A stretch of DNA of 64,000 nt from Cytophagales bacterium (GTDB lineage: Bacteria > Bacteroidota > Bacteroidia > Cytophagales > Spirosomataceae), in contig JAAFKE010000002.1 in the NCBI GenBank assembly GCA_013298215.1, positions 122,184 through 186,183 on the forward strand. The letters are read 5' to 3'. The notes below the pieces were generated by a model. The model saw nothing but the letters and a program-made list of their open reading frames with translations. It was not told where the DNA came from and searched no databases. This document shows, piece after piece, positions 34,522 through 43,640 of the stretch (positions within the stretch are counted from its first letter, which is position 1; each line of letters starts with the position of its first letter). Both the position numbers and the translations under genes were made by a program.

Positions 34522-36027
34522 TTACTTCCAAACCTTTTTGAGGCTCAACCACACGGCTGCCGAGTTTTGGTAGAGCTGGCCGTTATCGACGGCCACCGAG
34601 GCACTCAACAGGCTGCCACCCAACCACTTTGTGGGCACTTGGCAGGTAAACAAGCCCGAAAACTGCTGGGGTTGGCTTGGAAACGGAACGTCGTAGTTAC
34701 CCAAATTGCTGCTCCACGACCCCCGAGCAGTCACGTTGATGTTGCGATTGACGAGGGCTTCGGCGGCCAGATGAAAAACGGCCACGCGGTTGTTGTTCGT
34801 AAACTCGAAACCATTGTAGGGGTAGCGGTCTTGGGTGTCGGCGTTGGGCGTTATAAAAGGCGTGCCAATGCCCCGCCCCATGTACGACCACCCATTTTTA
34901 AACTGCGCGTGGTTGAAATAATTATCTTTGCCGCGAAGCAGGTTGGTACCCCCAAAAACAGCTCCGCCCTGGCTTTTGGTGTACAGGTATTCGGCGGTTA
35001 TTTTTTTTAGGTAAACCATTTTATAATTCCGCCGTTTGTTTTGCCAGCTTACGCCGTTGAGGCCGTCTATAATGCTGGTTAGGTAATAGAGCGAGCCATC
35101 CTCAAAAATACTCTGTCGGTAGCCAAATAACGTGCTGTGGTCAAAATCAATCGTAGCCCCCACGTCCACCGTGCCGAGGTGGTTGCCAATGCGGTTGGTG
35201 GCATCAAAATTAGTGAGCAGCGGGTTGGCAACCTCCCCTGAGAGTCTGAAACCCGTTACTACATAAAAATACGCCCGCAGGTCGCCTGGTGGCTTGCCAT
35301 TGTTGGTATAAAACGCACTTCTGCCGCCCCACATCACTTGGTGGTTTACGCCGCCGTATAGCTTGACTCGCCAGTGAGGTTTGCCCAGCCGTAAGTAGAG
35401 TTGTTTTTGGTGTAGCAAGGCGTGTTGCACCCAAAAAGTATTGTCGAAAATACCGTGGGCAAACCAGCCCTTAAACGCGAGAAGCCCTTTCGTGAATTTG
35501 AGCGGCGTGTAGTCTATGAACCCCAGCTGCACTTTGGGTATGGGTAGTGCATTGCCCGACCAACTGTAGGCTCCCATTGTGAGGGCCGTATCGACCAAGC
35601 CCACCACCTCGCGCTGCCGCCCAATGTAACCCTCAAAGGAGCGGTATTTTAGCTTCACGTAATACTCAGGCACGACCACCTGCGAAACCGCACCCACGTT
35701 GGCCACTGCCGAAATTCCGTAGCCCCAGTCCCATTTCTTTTTTGTTTTTTTAAGTACGCTGTCTGCCGAGTAGCTGGCATGCAGAGAAGCTTCTAAGCGC
35801 AGCAAAGGTGGCGTTCCTGTTGCCATCGGCATGGTACCGTATTGCCGCGCTCGCAGCCAAAACGGCGCTTGTCCTCCCAACGACACCACACTACCAACGG
35901 TGACATCTGCGGTTGGCCGTTTTTTGGGTGTGGCTTCTTGGGCCTGGATATAAAAAGGAAGGAGAATAACGATACTAAAAAGCAAAAGCGCGGATTTCGC
36001 GCATCCGAGCGCGTTCGCTGGTTGCAT
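34522..36027 (-). CDS. Wzi-like capsule assembly outer membrane protein
   Basis: This 501-residue outer membrane protein resembles the Wzi family, which helps attach capsule polysaccharide to the cell surface. I start at the ATG at 36027 (MQPANALGCAKS), which puts a signal peptide at the N-terminus ending YIQAQ; the frame stays open another 105 codons but that extension is unlike a real protein. Typical features are GGQAPFWLRARQYG near the start and many alternating beta strands, with SWQNKRRNYKMVYLKK and GRGIGTPFITPN in the second half. Substrate specificity is not readable. Confidence 0.8.
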   Translation of the reverse strand: MQPANALGCAKSALLLFSIVILLPFYIQAQEATPKKRPTADVTVGSVVSLGGQAPFWLRARQYGTMPMATGTPPLLRLEASLHASYSADSVLKKTKKKWDWGYGISAVANVGAVSQVVVPEYYVKLKYRSFEGYIGRQREVVGLVDTALTMGAYSWSGNALPIPKVQLGFIDYTPLKFTKGLLAFKGWFAHGIFDNTFWVQHALLHQKQLYLRLGKPHWRVKLYGGVNHQVMWGGRSAFYTNNGKPPGDLRAYFYVVTGFRLSGEVANPLLTNFDATNRIGNHLGTVDVGATIDFDHSTLFGYRQSIFEDGSLYYLTSIIDGLNGVSWQNKRRNYKMVYLKKITAEYLYTKSQGGAVFGGTNLLRGKDNYFNHAQFKNGWSYMGRGIGTPFITPNADTQDRYPYNGFEFTNNNRVAVFHLAAEALVNRNINVTARGSWSSNLGNYDVPFPSQPQQFSGLFTCQVPTKWLGGSLLSASVAVDNGQLYQNSAAVWLSLKKVWK

Positions 36028-36665
36028 CACTGCGACACGCTCTTTTTTTTGACATCGACGAACGAATCCAGCTTTGATTGGCCCACCCGACTCCATTAAC
36101 GAACGGTGGTGTGCCAATGCTAAGTTGTGCGACAGCATCGACACCCACTGCAATAAAATACCATCGGAGTAATTGACCGATTTGTATTTCACAAACAGCG
36201 ATCGCGTGCTACTTAACATAGATAAAGTGTGGCTTTTGGTGGGTTTGTGATCGGTCGATGAGCATTGCTTGCTCACATTAGCCACAAAGGTGCGCTTTTT
36301 GAGCTTAAAAATAAAAAAATATTTTTTTTGCAAAACGCACATTTTTTATGGTCAAACAGTCTATTGCTTTTGGCCGAATGGAAACGCCTACAAACTAACA
36401 AGCCTGGGAAGACTTGCAAAAAAAAGTAGAGACAGAAAGTGGTATTAGCGCGGTCTGGTGGCCAAGAATAGCCCAAAATACAAAAATTTGGTAATCTTCA
36501 AAATTCTTAAAATTCGTCACAGATGACTCTGTTTTTTGTTCATAAACTGCACAGAATTTATGTAGGGAGAATAGGAATTTAACGTAAAAATTTTGTTTTT
36601 GTGAATTTATAATTATCTATTTGCAGATTTTTTTATAACAAACACAAAAAACAAAGTAATTTAGG
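36028..36665. other. Long divergent intergenic region
   Basis: This 638-base region separates the leftward Wzi-like gene from the rightward histone-like gene. It turns AT-rich beyond about 36290, with A/T runs near 36300-36335 and again around 36590-36640. No ORF resembles a known protein. I found no full Bacteroidota promoter; TTTTTG and CTATTTG near 36595-36630 only partly fit. Confidence 0.4.
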
Positions 36666-37214
36666 ATGAAATCACAGAAAAAAGCGTTGGCAGACAAAAT
36701 TGTTCAAGGTCTATCGAGCGCGGTAGTTGGCGAGACTACTTCAAAAAAAATTGAGAAGAGTATTGCAAAAGCAGCGGAGAAATTAGCTAAGAAAGTAGCT
36801 AAGATCAAAAAGAAGGAAGCGAAGGCAAAAAATGAAGAGGCTGAAAAGACTCAAAAGAAAGCCGCAAAAGCTGCCAAAAGATCAGCTAAGTTAGCCGCAA
36901 AAAGTGCCAAGAAAGCCAAAAAAAGCGCTGAAAAAACGGCCAAAAATGCCGAGAGAGCTGCCAATAACAACATCATAAAAGCCGCCGTCGAGACAATAGA
37001 AACGCCAGCAGTGGAGGTGAAAAAAGTGCGCAAAAACGCTAAAGCAGCGGTTTCGACGGAGACACTGGTGGTGGAAGCAAAAAAAGTGCGCAAAAACGCC
37101 AAGGCGGTGCCAGTTGCCAAAACAAAGAAGGTCTACAAACCCCGCGCTCCAAAAGTAGCGGCAGCTCCAACGCCTGCACCCGCACCAGAAGATCAAACAA
37201 CGACCGCCGAATAA
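36666..37214 (+). CDS. Lys/Ala-rich histone H1-like protein
   Basis: This 182-residue protein is dominated by Lys and Ala, with runs such as AKKVAKIKKKEAK and AKKAKKSAEKTAK, and few hydrophobic residues. The block VEVKKVRKNAKA is repeated as VEAKKVRKNAKA about 22 residues later, and a Pro/Ala tail follows. The composition matches bacterial histone H1-like DNA-binding proteins. The N-terminal 45 residues are less repetitive and may form a helix. It is preceded by an AT-rich promoter region and followed by a terminator, so it is a single-gene unit. Confidence 0.75.
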   Translation: MKSQKKALADKIVQGLSSAVVGETTSKKIEKSIAKAAEKLAKKVAKIKKKEAKAKNEEAEKTQKKAAKAAKRSAKLAAKSAKKAKKSAEKTAKNAERAANNNIIKAAVETIETPAVEVKKVRKNAKAAVSTETLVVEAKKVRKNAKAVPVAKTKKVYKPRAPKVAAAPTPAPAPEDQTTTAE

Positions 37215-37221
37215 TCAGACC

Positions 37222-37264
37222 GCACCCTCTGGAGTAGTTAGTGACTTATTGCAGAGGGTGCTTT
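37222..37264 (+). terminator. Terminator after the histone-like gene
   Basis: GCACCCTCTG (37222-37231) and CAGAGGGTGC (37252-37261) form a perfect 10-base stem with a 20-base loop, followed by TTT. It starts 8 bases after the stop codon. The T-run is short. Confidence 0.65.
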
Positions 37265-37419
37265 CGATGATTATTGGTGTGCGAAATGCGCTGGTTTCTG
37301 CCGCATCGGGCGGTAGCAAAAAGCAGCTTTCACAATTTTTTATGCCCAATCATTCCATCATTGATCCCTTACTTTTATCAAAGTTGGAGCCCAGTTGTGC
37401 TTGGCCGTTCTGTTGGTTA

Positions 37420-39117
37420 ATGAAGAAGGCAGTTTATGCCGCGCTGTTTACTGTGTTTTTTACACAAGCGGCGCAATCGCAAAATTACAATGACTTGATA
37501 ATTAGCGAAATAATGGCCGATGAAGCCCCAAGTGCGGGGCTGCCAGAGGCCGAGTACGTGGAGATTTATAACCGAAGCCCACGGGCAGTTTCGCTCAATC
37601 GCTGCCGGTTTTCGTTCGGCAATAGCAGTGTCTTGCTGCCCAACCAGACCATCCTTCCCAACGAATATGCAGTGCTTTGCCATCGCGACAAAGCCACGCT
37701 GTTGGCCGCATTTGGCAAGATAATACCTGTTTCGTCGCTCTCGCTCACCAATACTGGCACTACACTCTCCATCTATAGCCCAGCCAATAAGCTGTTGTTT
37801 TCGGTTACTTACTCGGAAAACTGGTATCGAAATGCCACCAAAAAACTGGGTGGCTGGGCCTTAGAAATGGTCGACGTGGGCAACCCGTGCGGCGAGGATG
37901 CCAACTGGAAAGAAGCCACCGATGCCCTGGGAGGTACGCCTGGAAAGGCTAATTCGGTTGCAGCCGCCAACCCTGACCGTGTGCCGCCCCAAATTGTGTA
38001 CGCTGTTACGCCAATACCTGCCGAAATAAATCTGGTTTTTGACGAAAAAATTGATAGTATTTCGGCCACCAACAAAAGCAATTATCAGATAGATGGGGGC
38101 GCTGTTATTAAAAATATAAAACTACAAAGCCCTCAAAACAAGGTAATTACAATTTCATTGACGGCTCCGATGCAAGTAGGCTTGGGGTATAATGTGACGG
38201 CCAAGAATGTAGCCGACTGCGCGGGGAATCTCCTGGCCGAAACCCAAACCACGGTTGCGCTGCCCTCGGTAGCCGAAGTGGGCGATGTCGTGCTGAACGA
38301 AATCTTGTTCAACCCGCGCCCAGGCGGCGTTGATTTTGTGGAAATTTATAACCGAACCGACAAGTATATCGACCTCAAAGACTGGCAATTGGCCAACGTT
38401 ACGAACGCCACCGTAGGCAACCAGAAAAAAATCATTGAAACTAATTTTACTTTGCCACCGCGCCAGTTTTTGGCCCTCAGCACAAATTCAAAAACGGTGT
38501 TGAGCCAGTATTCGCAGGCAAAAAGTACGCGTCTGCTGGAAGTTTCCCAGCTACCCAGTTTCAACGACGACCAAGGGGGCGTTGTTTTGATTGACCCCCA
38601 GCGGCGTGTTTTTGACCGTTTTGATTATAACCAAGACTTCCATTTTGCGCTTTTAGACGAGAGGAGCGGTGTGTCGCTCGAGCGGATAAATTATAACCTA
38701 CCCACCAACGACCGCAACAATTGGCACTCTGCCGCTGCCGCCTCTGGCTACGCCACGCCTGGTGTTGCCAACTCGCAGGGGCTGAACGGGCCCGCCCAAA
38801 ACGATAATTTTAGCGTAGAACCCCAGGCGTTTACGCCTGATGGCGACGGAGTGGATGATTTCACGACGATTAGGTACGTTTTTCCGTCGGTGGGAAATGT
38901 GGCTACCGTGAGCGTTTTCGACATTTTGGGTCGCCAGGTGGGCCAAATAGCCCAGAGCCAGTCGTTGGCCACGGAGGGTTTGTGGCAATGGGACGGTATA
39001 AATGCCAGCGGTGAGCGCGTGCGAACGGGAAATTATGTGGTACTGATTGAACTAATAAACCTTGATGGCCGCCGCGAAACGTTCAAAAAAAGGGTCGTTG
39101 TTGGTAGCCGCTACTAA
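37420..39117 (+). CDS. Lamin-tail-domain surface protein
   Basis: This 565-residue exported protein starts at the ATG at 37420 with signal peptide MKKAVYAALFTVFFTQAAQS. It has a first lamin-tail domain (LIISEIMADEAP and EYVEIYNRS), an Ig-like/Big_5-type segment (NLVFDEKIDSISATN), a second lamin-tail domain (VVLNEILFNPRPGG and DFVEIYNRTD), and a C-terminal FlgD-like region (FTPDGDGVDDFTTI onward) ending KKRVVVGSRY. The last part resembles the C-terminal modules of gliding-associated surface proteins, so T9SS export is likely. Function is unknown; lamin-tail proteins are often extracellular. Confidence 0.82.
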   Translation: MKKAVYAALFTVFFTQAAQSQNYNDLIISEIMADEAPSAGLPEAEYVEIYNRSPRAVSLNRCRFSFGNSSVLLPNQTILPNEYAVLCHRDKATLLAAFGKIIPVSSLSLTNTGTTLSIYSPANKLLFSVTYSENWYRNATKKLGGWALEMVDVGNPCGEDANWKEATDALGGTPGKANSVAAANPDRVPPQIVYAVTPIPAEINLVFDEKIDSISATNKSNYQIDGGAVIKNIKLQSPQNKVITISLTAPMQVGLGYNVTAKNVADCAGNLLAETQTTVALPSVAEVGDVVLNEILFNPRPGGVDFVEIYNRTDKYIDLKDWQLANVTNATVGNQKKIIETNFTLPPRQFLALSTNSKTVLSQYSQAKSTRLLEVSQLPSFNDDQGGVVLIDPQRRVFDRFDYNQDFHFALLDERSGVSLERINYNLPTNDRNNWHSAAAASGYATPGVANSQGLNGPAQNDNFSVEPQAFTPDGDGVDDFTTIRYVFPSVGNVATVSVFDILGRQVGQIAQSQSLATEGLWQWDGINASGERVRTGNYVVLIELINLDGRRETFKKRVVVGSRY

Positions 39118-40093
39118 CGAAAAGGCCGTAGTTGCCACCTACGAGACCGACGATTTTGTGGTGCAGGTACTGCAAAACGACTTCGGGGAGACCAACGGTA
39201 GTTCCGCTCGTTTTATTTTTAACAGCGCTGCCCACTTACGCACTCAACACACTGATGGCTCGCTTTTTAGCCTGCGATTGCGCAACAAAAGTGAAGCTGA
39301 TGTTGGTGCATTAATCCACTTTTTTGTGGCCAATAACCAAGCTGTGAGCTTGCAAAGGGCCTCGTTTGGGTCGGTAGATTGGCACGGAAACGTAACCGAT
39401 GCTGGGCTTATTTTTTTGTTCAGTTGCACGAACGAGTTTGCCCTACAACAGGGCTGGCAAAGCGGCGAAATTCGTAATTTCCCGCAGTGCTACGCGCCCC
39501 AGCTTGCCGAGCGTATCCGCAAGACGCTCGTTGGGCAGGGTTTTAGGGTATCAAAAAACCAAGTGAACCACCATATTTTGGTGTCGGAGGAGCCGTTTTA
39601 CCGCATTTTGGGGAACGCCAACCGCCGCCGCCTGCGCAAATGCCAACGCGCGAGGTTTAGTTTTGAGCAGCTTCACGGGTGTAGTGCGCAGCAAGTGTAT
39701 GATTTTATAGCCGCCAGCCGGGCGCGGCAGCACTACAGAATGACCCTCGAATGGCCGCAAATGGAGCGTCTCATGCGCGATTTTCCCGACCAGGTTCTTA
39801 TTTTTTGCGTTAAAGACCAAGAAAACATCGCCTGCCTCACCCTGGCCGTGCGCGTAAACGAGGGGACACTCTACAATTTTTGCCCCGCCGACAATTTAGA
39901 TTACCGAACCTACAGCCCGTCGGTTATGCTCACGGAGGGGCTCTACGAGTTTTCCCAACGCAGTGGCATTCGGGTTTTGGACTTGGGTATCTCGGTCGAT
40001 GCCGAAGGGAGTTTGAAGCCTACTTTGGTGCGGTTCAAGGAAAATTTGGGCGGCGTAGTTAGCGAAAAGTGGACTTTTATGCGCGATTATTAG
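39065..40093 (+). CDS. GNAT/FemAB-like acyltransferase
   Basis: This protein of about 342 residues overlaps the end of the previous gene by 53 bases in another frame. A GNAT-like fold is suggested by FYRILGNANRRRLRKCQRARF followed by YDFIAASRARQHYRMTLEWPQM (read as two blocks), then LIFCVKDQENIACLTLAVR, and a C-terminal VLDLGISVDAEGSLKPTLVRFKENLGG region, which matches the acetyl-CoA/peptidyl-acceptor type of FemAB-like proteins. The acceptor is unknown. The start is uncertain because of the overlap; a TTG one codon earlier is also in frame. Confidence 0.65.
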   Translation: MAAAKRSKKGSLLVAATNEKAVVATYETDDFVVQVLQNDFGETNGSSARFIFNSAAHLRTQHTDGSLFSLRLRNKSEADVGALIHFFVANNQAVSLQRASFGSVDWHGNVTDAGLIFLFSCTNEFALQQGWQSGEIRNFPQCYAPQLAERIRKTLVGQGFRVSKNQVNHHILVSEEPFYRILGNANRRRLRKCQRARFSFEQLHGCSAQQVYDFIAASRARQHYRMTLEWPQMERLMRDFPDQVLIFCVKDQENIACLTLAVRVNEGTLYNFCPADNLDYRTYSPSVMLTEGLYEFSQRSGIRVLDLGISVDAEGSLKPTLVRFKENLGGVVSEKWTFMRDY

Positions 40094-40292
40094 GGTGGTA
40101 GGGTTTGGTGCCGTGGAAACCCTCAACACTGGCAAATTACTTAAACGCGTTGGAAATATAATTTGGCATTGGGTTAAAATTCGTTGCAGCACGATTGTTG
40201 AATTTGCTAAATAGTTACAAATCTTTTTCTTGCCCTTCTTAGCCAAGCCCCAAACCGATTGGCGCGAGCAAACATGACAACCAGCGGCAATT

Positions 40293-41174
40293 TTATTTCC
40301 GAACGGCGCGTTGGGCTTCAATGGGGCGGTCCGACGACAGGATGTCTGCCCCCGCGTCGGTGAACTGTTTATAGACTTGGTCGCCCCGGGCGGCGGCCAT
40401 TTTGTCTAAGTTGCCCAGCGTTCCCAAAATAGTTGCAATGCCTTTTTGGTGCAAAAAATCGCACAGCTCTTTGTTGGGTTCGCGCGTGCCAATAAAAGCC
40501 AGCATATTGGCATCGGGCACGCCCGCGTCGCGCAGCCGCTGGTACTCGTCGCGGTTGCGGATCGTCACCGAAATAATCAAACTTGGGTCTAACTCATACA
40601 CCTGTTTGGCCTGCGCAACGGTGTAGGTGATGATGGCGGCGTAGTTTTGGGCGTTCAGGCGCTGTACCATCTGCACCACTTTGGGCATCGGCACGCTCCT
40701 TTTCACGTCGAGCGTAAAAACCACTTTGTCTCTGCCCCACGCCAACACGCGGGCCAAAGTTGGTACTCTAAAATCGGTTAGTTTGCCCGCGTTGTCTTCC
40801 AACAGCAGCGTTTGGCTGTACTCAAAACTACGCTCGTTTACGCGCCCCGTGCCCGTGGTGGTGCGCTCGTAGGTGTCGTCGTGCATCATCACCATCACGC
40901 TGTCTTGGGTCAGGGCTATGTCGCATTCGATGATGACGGGCATTTGTTTGGCCAAAAAATCGAACGATTCTACGCAGTTTTCGGGGTAGCCTGGGTAGTC
41001 GCCGCCGCCCCGGTGGGCGCTTATCATGGCGGTTTTTTTGGGCTGGTATTTAAAAAAAGTTGCCGCGCTGTTCGGTACTTTTAGGTACGTTTTGGGGGCG
41101 CAGGCTTGCAGCAGCAGGCTGGCACCTGCAATCATTAGCCAGTAGGTAGGTTGTTTTATCACGTTTGCGTTCAT
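40293..41174 (-). CDS. Glycerophosphodiester phosphodiesterase-family lipoprotein
   Basis: This 293-residue protein has a lipoprotein signal ending SLLLQAC and a GDPD domain. The usual catalytic features are AHRGGGDYPGYPENCVESF with two basic residues and a Glu, IIECDIALTQDSVMVMMHDDTYERTT supplying the metal-binding Glu and Asp (read in parts), and VVFTLDVKRS. It probably cleaves glycerophosphodiesters, or related phosphodiesters, in the periplasm or at the outer face of the membrane. I start at 41174; the longer frame overlaps the glycosyltransferase. It lies 16 bases after the glycosyltransferase gene, so the two are likely one unit. Confidence 0.88.
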   Translation of the reverse strand: MNANVIKQPTYWLMIAGASLLLQACAPKTYLKVPNSAATFFKYQPKKTAMISAHRGGGDYPGYPENCVESFDFLAKQMPVIIECDIALTQDSVMVMMHDDTYERTTTGTGRVNERSFEYSQTLLLEDNAGKLTDFRVPTLARVLAWGRDKVVFTLDVKRSVPMPKVVQMVQRLNAQNYAAIITYTVAQAKQVYELDPSLIISVTIRNRDEYQRLRDAGVPDANMLAFIGTREPNKELCDFLHQKGIATILGTLGNLDKMAAARGDQVYKQFTDAGADILSSDRPIEAQRAVRK

Positions 41175-41190
41175 AGAAATGAGTTCGAGA

Positions 41191-42063
41191 TTACATTTTT
41201 TGGTAGTTTTTGTATTCGCCTGGCAGCCAACCGAAGTAGCGTTCAAAAAAAAGTTTGACGCGGTGTTTTAGCGACAGGTTTTGGTACGAAATATCGTGCT
41301 CGAAGTGCCAGTTTTGGCGTTCAATCCGCGCCTGCATCACGGCTGGGTGCGTGCCATCGAAACGCGCAAGCGAGTCGATTTTCCCGTAATCGAACCCGTC
41401 GGTTGGCACGGCAGCGTCGTTTGAACTGCCTTGGCCAAACCAAAATTTGTGCAAGTACTGTATTTTGCCTTCGAGCGCGCGCGGGTCGCGGACGTAGCCA
41501 TAATGATACATCGTGGCATCGATCTGTTTTACGCTCAGTTTCTGATTGTCGAACTTTCTAAACCCCTGAGCGTCGCGGTACGAGTAGAAATTGGGGTCGT
41601 TTCTGACAACCCGAACCTCGTTTCGGTACCAACCTGGCGAGTTGCCCACGTAGTTGTATGACCCATAAAAGTGGCTGTATTTAAAAAGCAGTCCGTCTAC
41701 CGCAGACGTGTGCTGCCAGCGTTGCATCGCTTCTTTCACGGCGGGCAAGTATTTTTGGTGCAGCACTTCGTCGCCTTGAATATAAAATGCCCAGTTTGCT
41801 TGCGGCGAAATAGCCCGAAAAGCCTTGTCGGTTTCCACGGCCAAAACGCGGCCATTGTCGCGCAGGTCTTCGTCCCAAACGGTATCAATAATTCTGATCT
41901 TGGCGGGGTCAATTGCCTCGATCAACGCCCGCGTTTGGTCGTCCGAACGCCCAACGGCCACCACAAACTCATCGCACAGGGGCAGTATCGACGAGATGGC
42001 CTCGACTACCGGGAAGTCGTATTTGAGCGCATTGCGAATAAAAGTAAAACCCGAAACGTACAT
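41191..42063 (-). CDS. Family 2-type glycosyltransferase
   Basis: This 290-residue protein has the start of a GT-A fold (MYVSGFTFIRNALKYDFPVVE), SDDQTRALIEA, and an Asp-x-Asp-like region in WAFYIQGDEVLHQKY. The family is close to glycosyltransferase 2 proteins that modify surface carbohydrates. No membrane segment was seen, so it is probably cytoplasmic or peripheral. It is followed closely by the glycerophosphodiesterase gene. Confidence 0.8.
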   Translation of the reverse strand: MYVSGFTFIRNALKYDFPVVEAISSILPLCDEFVVAVGRSDDQTRALIEAIDPAKIRIIDTVWDEDLRDNGRVLAVETDKAFRAISPQANWAFYIQGDEVLHQKYLPAVKEAMQRWQHTSAVDGLLFKYSHFYGSYNYVGNSPGWYRNEVRVVRNDPNFYSYRDAQGFRKFDNQKLSVKQIDATMYHYGYVRDPRALEGKIQYLHKFWFGQGSSNDAAVPTDGFDYGKIDSLARFDGTHPAVMQARIERQNWHFEHDISYQNLSLKHRVKLFFERYFGWLPGEYKNYQKM

Positions 42064-42272
42064 AAAAAGGTGTTCTTCAAAAAATGCTGGTATTCAATTT
42101 GGGTTGTAATCTACGATAAACATTTTTGTTACGGGGTGATGCCACCCAGGATTTTGAAAAAGAAATAGTCTTTGCTGGCAATACGTCCAACCAGTGCAAC
42201 GCGACAAGAAACAATCAAACTACTTTTCCTTATTTCAACGCCTCTTTTCCCGCCTTCACCAAAAAGTGTTGG

Positions 42273-42300
42273 TTTGGTTTGTGGTGGTGTTTTAGGTTTG
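42273..42300 (+). promoter_or_regulatory. Possible promoter of the regulatory-domain protein
   Basis: TAGGTTTG (42293-42300) fits the Bacteroidota -7 box and ends 27 bases before the ATG at 42328. A TTTG stands only 16 bases upstream, shorter than the usual 19-20, so the -33 part is weak. Confidence 0.35.
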
Positions 42301-42327
42301 TTTTGGTAAATTTAAAACAGCAATAAA

Positions 42328-43524
42328 ATGAAGAACCTATTGACAGCCTTTTTATTCCTTTTCTCTCTTCCAGCACTTTGCCAAAACTACACAATCTCGG
42401 GCGTTGTGAAAGACAGTAGTCAAACACCTATTCCGTTGGTGAGTATTTTTACTAAAACTGGAGAGGGAACACTCATCAACGATTTGGGCGAGTTTAGCCT
42501 GAAAGTATCAACGATACCTACTACGCTCATTGTTAGTCATGTAAGCTACCAATCCGCAGCCATAAACATAACCGATGAGCAAGCACTCAGCCTCATTTTA
42601 AAAGAAAGCATAAAGACATTGCCAGAAGCCAAAGTGGGTAATTATGCCTTTGAACTAATAAAAAAGGCGATGGACAAAGCAAATCAAGATTCTGTTTACA
42701 GCCATTTTTCAAGGGGTTTTTACAGAAGGATTCAGAAAGAGGGCAACAAATATACCCTATTACACGAACTATTTTTTAATGCAAACATTAACGGAAGATG
42801 GGGAATATCTGAATGGCAACCTACCGCAAGCCGATATACGCTCCATGACGGCAATGTAGAAAATAAATCAATCATATTTTATACTTTAAACAACGGTGCC
42901 CCAAGTCCACGGATTCAGTTTCGTTTCGAAATAAATAATGCAATACCTTCGATCGATATTCCAAAGTACTACCATTTTGAAATAGAAAACTACATTGATG
43001 CAGATACACCTAACGAAATAGCCGTTGTGCTATGCACCCCAAGACAACCACTTGAAATGGCTTTTTCAGGAAGATTTTATATCAGCACAGCCTCAAATAC
43101 GGTTTTGAGAGTCAAAGGGCGTAGAGGACTGAGTAAGAAAAGTTGGCCAAGCAGTTTTTTATTTAAGGTCAAAGAATACTATCTGGACATGGACGTAAAT
43201 TATCGTGTAGATAACGGAGTATCGGTACTTTCGGGTATGAATTTAGATTTTGTTACAATGGTTCAATATGCGTCTTCTGTCAATAGAAAGGTGGTTGATC
43301 ATGTGAGTCTAATCATGTACGATAACGGCGAGCCAGAAAATGGCGAAGAATTAAAAATGTCAGAGCAACTACCCTCAGAAGATGTAATTTTCGGAACGAC
43401 CCAAGCAAGCCCGGAGTTTTGGGAAAACAATGCCATTATCAAACGAACGCCAGTTGAAGACGGGATCATAAAAGTTTTTGAAGGTCGTAAGAAAAAGGGC
43501 GGCAATATGTTTCCTAAGAAGTAA
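42328..43524 (+). CDS. Carboxypeptidase-like regulatory domain protein
   Basis: This 398-residue exported protein has a signal peptide (MKNLLTAFLFLFSLPALCQ) and an N-terminal carboxypeptidase regulatory-like domain (YTISGVVKDSSQTPIPLVS to about residue 92). The remainder is predicted beta-rich and begins ANQDSVYSHFSRGFYRRIQKEGN, as in Bacteroidota proteins that carry this domain ahead of a barrel-like region. It is AT-rich compared with the following receptor gene. Its function is unknown; the site upstream of a TonB receptor suggests an envelope role. Confidence 0.72.
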   Translation: MKNLLTAFLFLFSLPALCQNYTISGVVKDSSQTPIPLVSIFTKTGEGTLINDLGEFSLKVSTIPTTLIVSHVSYQSAAINITDEQALSLILKESIKTLPEAKVGNYAFELIKKAMDKANQDSVYSHFSRGFYRRIQKEGNKYTLLHELFFNANINGRWGISEWQPTASRYTLHDGNVENKSIIFYTLNNGAPSPRIQFRFEINNAIPSIDIPKYYHFEIENYIDADTPNEIAVVLCTPRQPLEMAFSGRFYISTASNTVLRVKGRRGLSKKSWPSSFLFKVKEYYLDMDVNYRVDNGVSVLSGMNLDFVTMVQYASSVNRKVVDHVSLIMYDNGEPENGEELKMSEQLPSEDVIFGTTQASPEFWENNAIIKRTPVEDGIIKVFEGRKKKGGNMFPKK

Positions 43525-43640
43525 AGGTAGGCGGACGTTTACACAAACACCAAAAGTACCTACTCTTGAAAGTCATTACCCGCCACACAAAGCCAAAATA
43601 TTCCGAGAAAAGACAATCAAATAACCATAAAATTCCCAAA

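Noticed and set aside
36028..36342. 105-codon N-terminal extension of the Wzi-like protein
   Set aside because: The extension has no signal peptide and no family resemblance, while the ATG at 36027 puts a signal peptide at the N-terminus.
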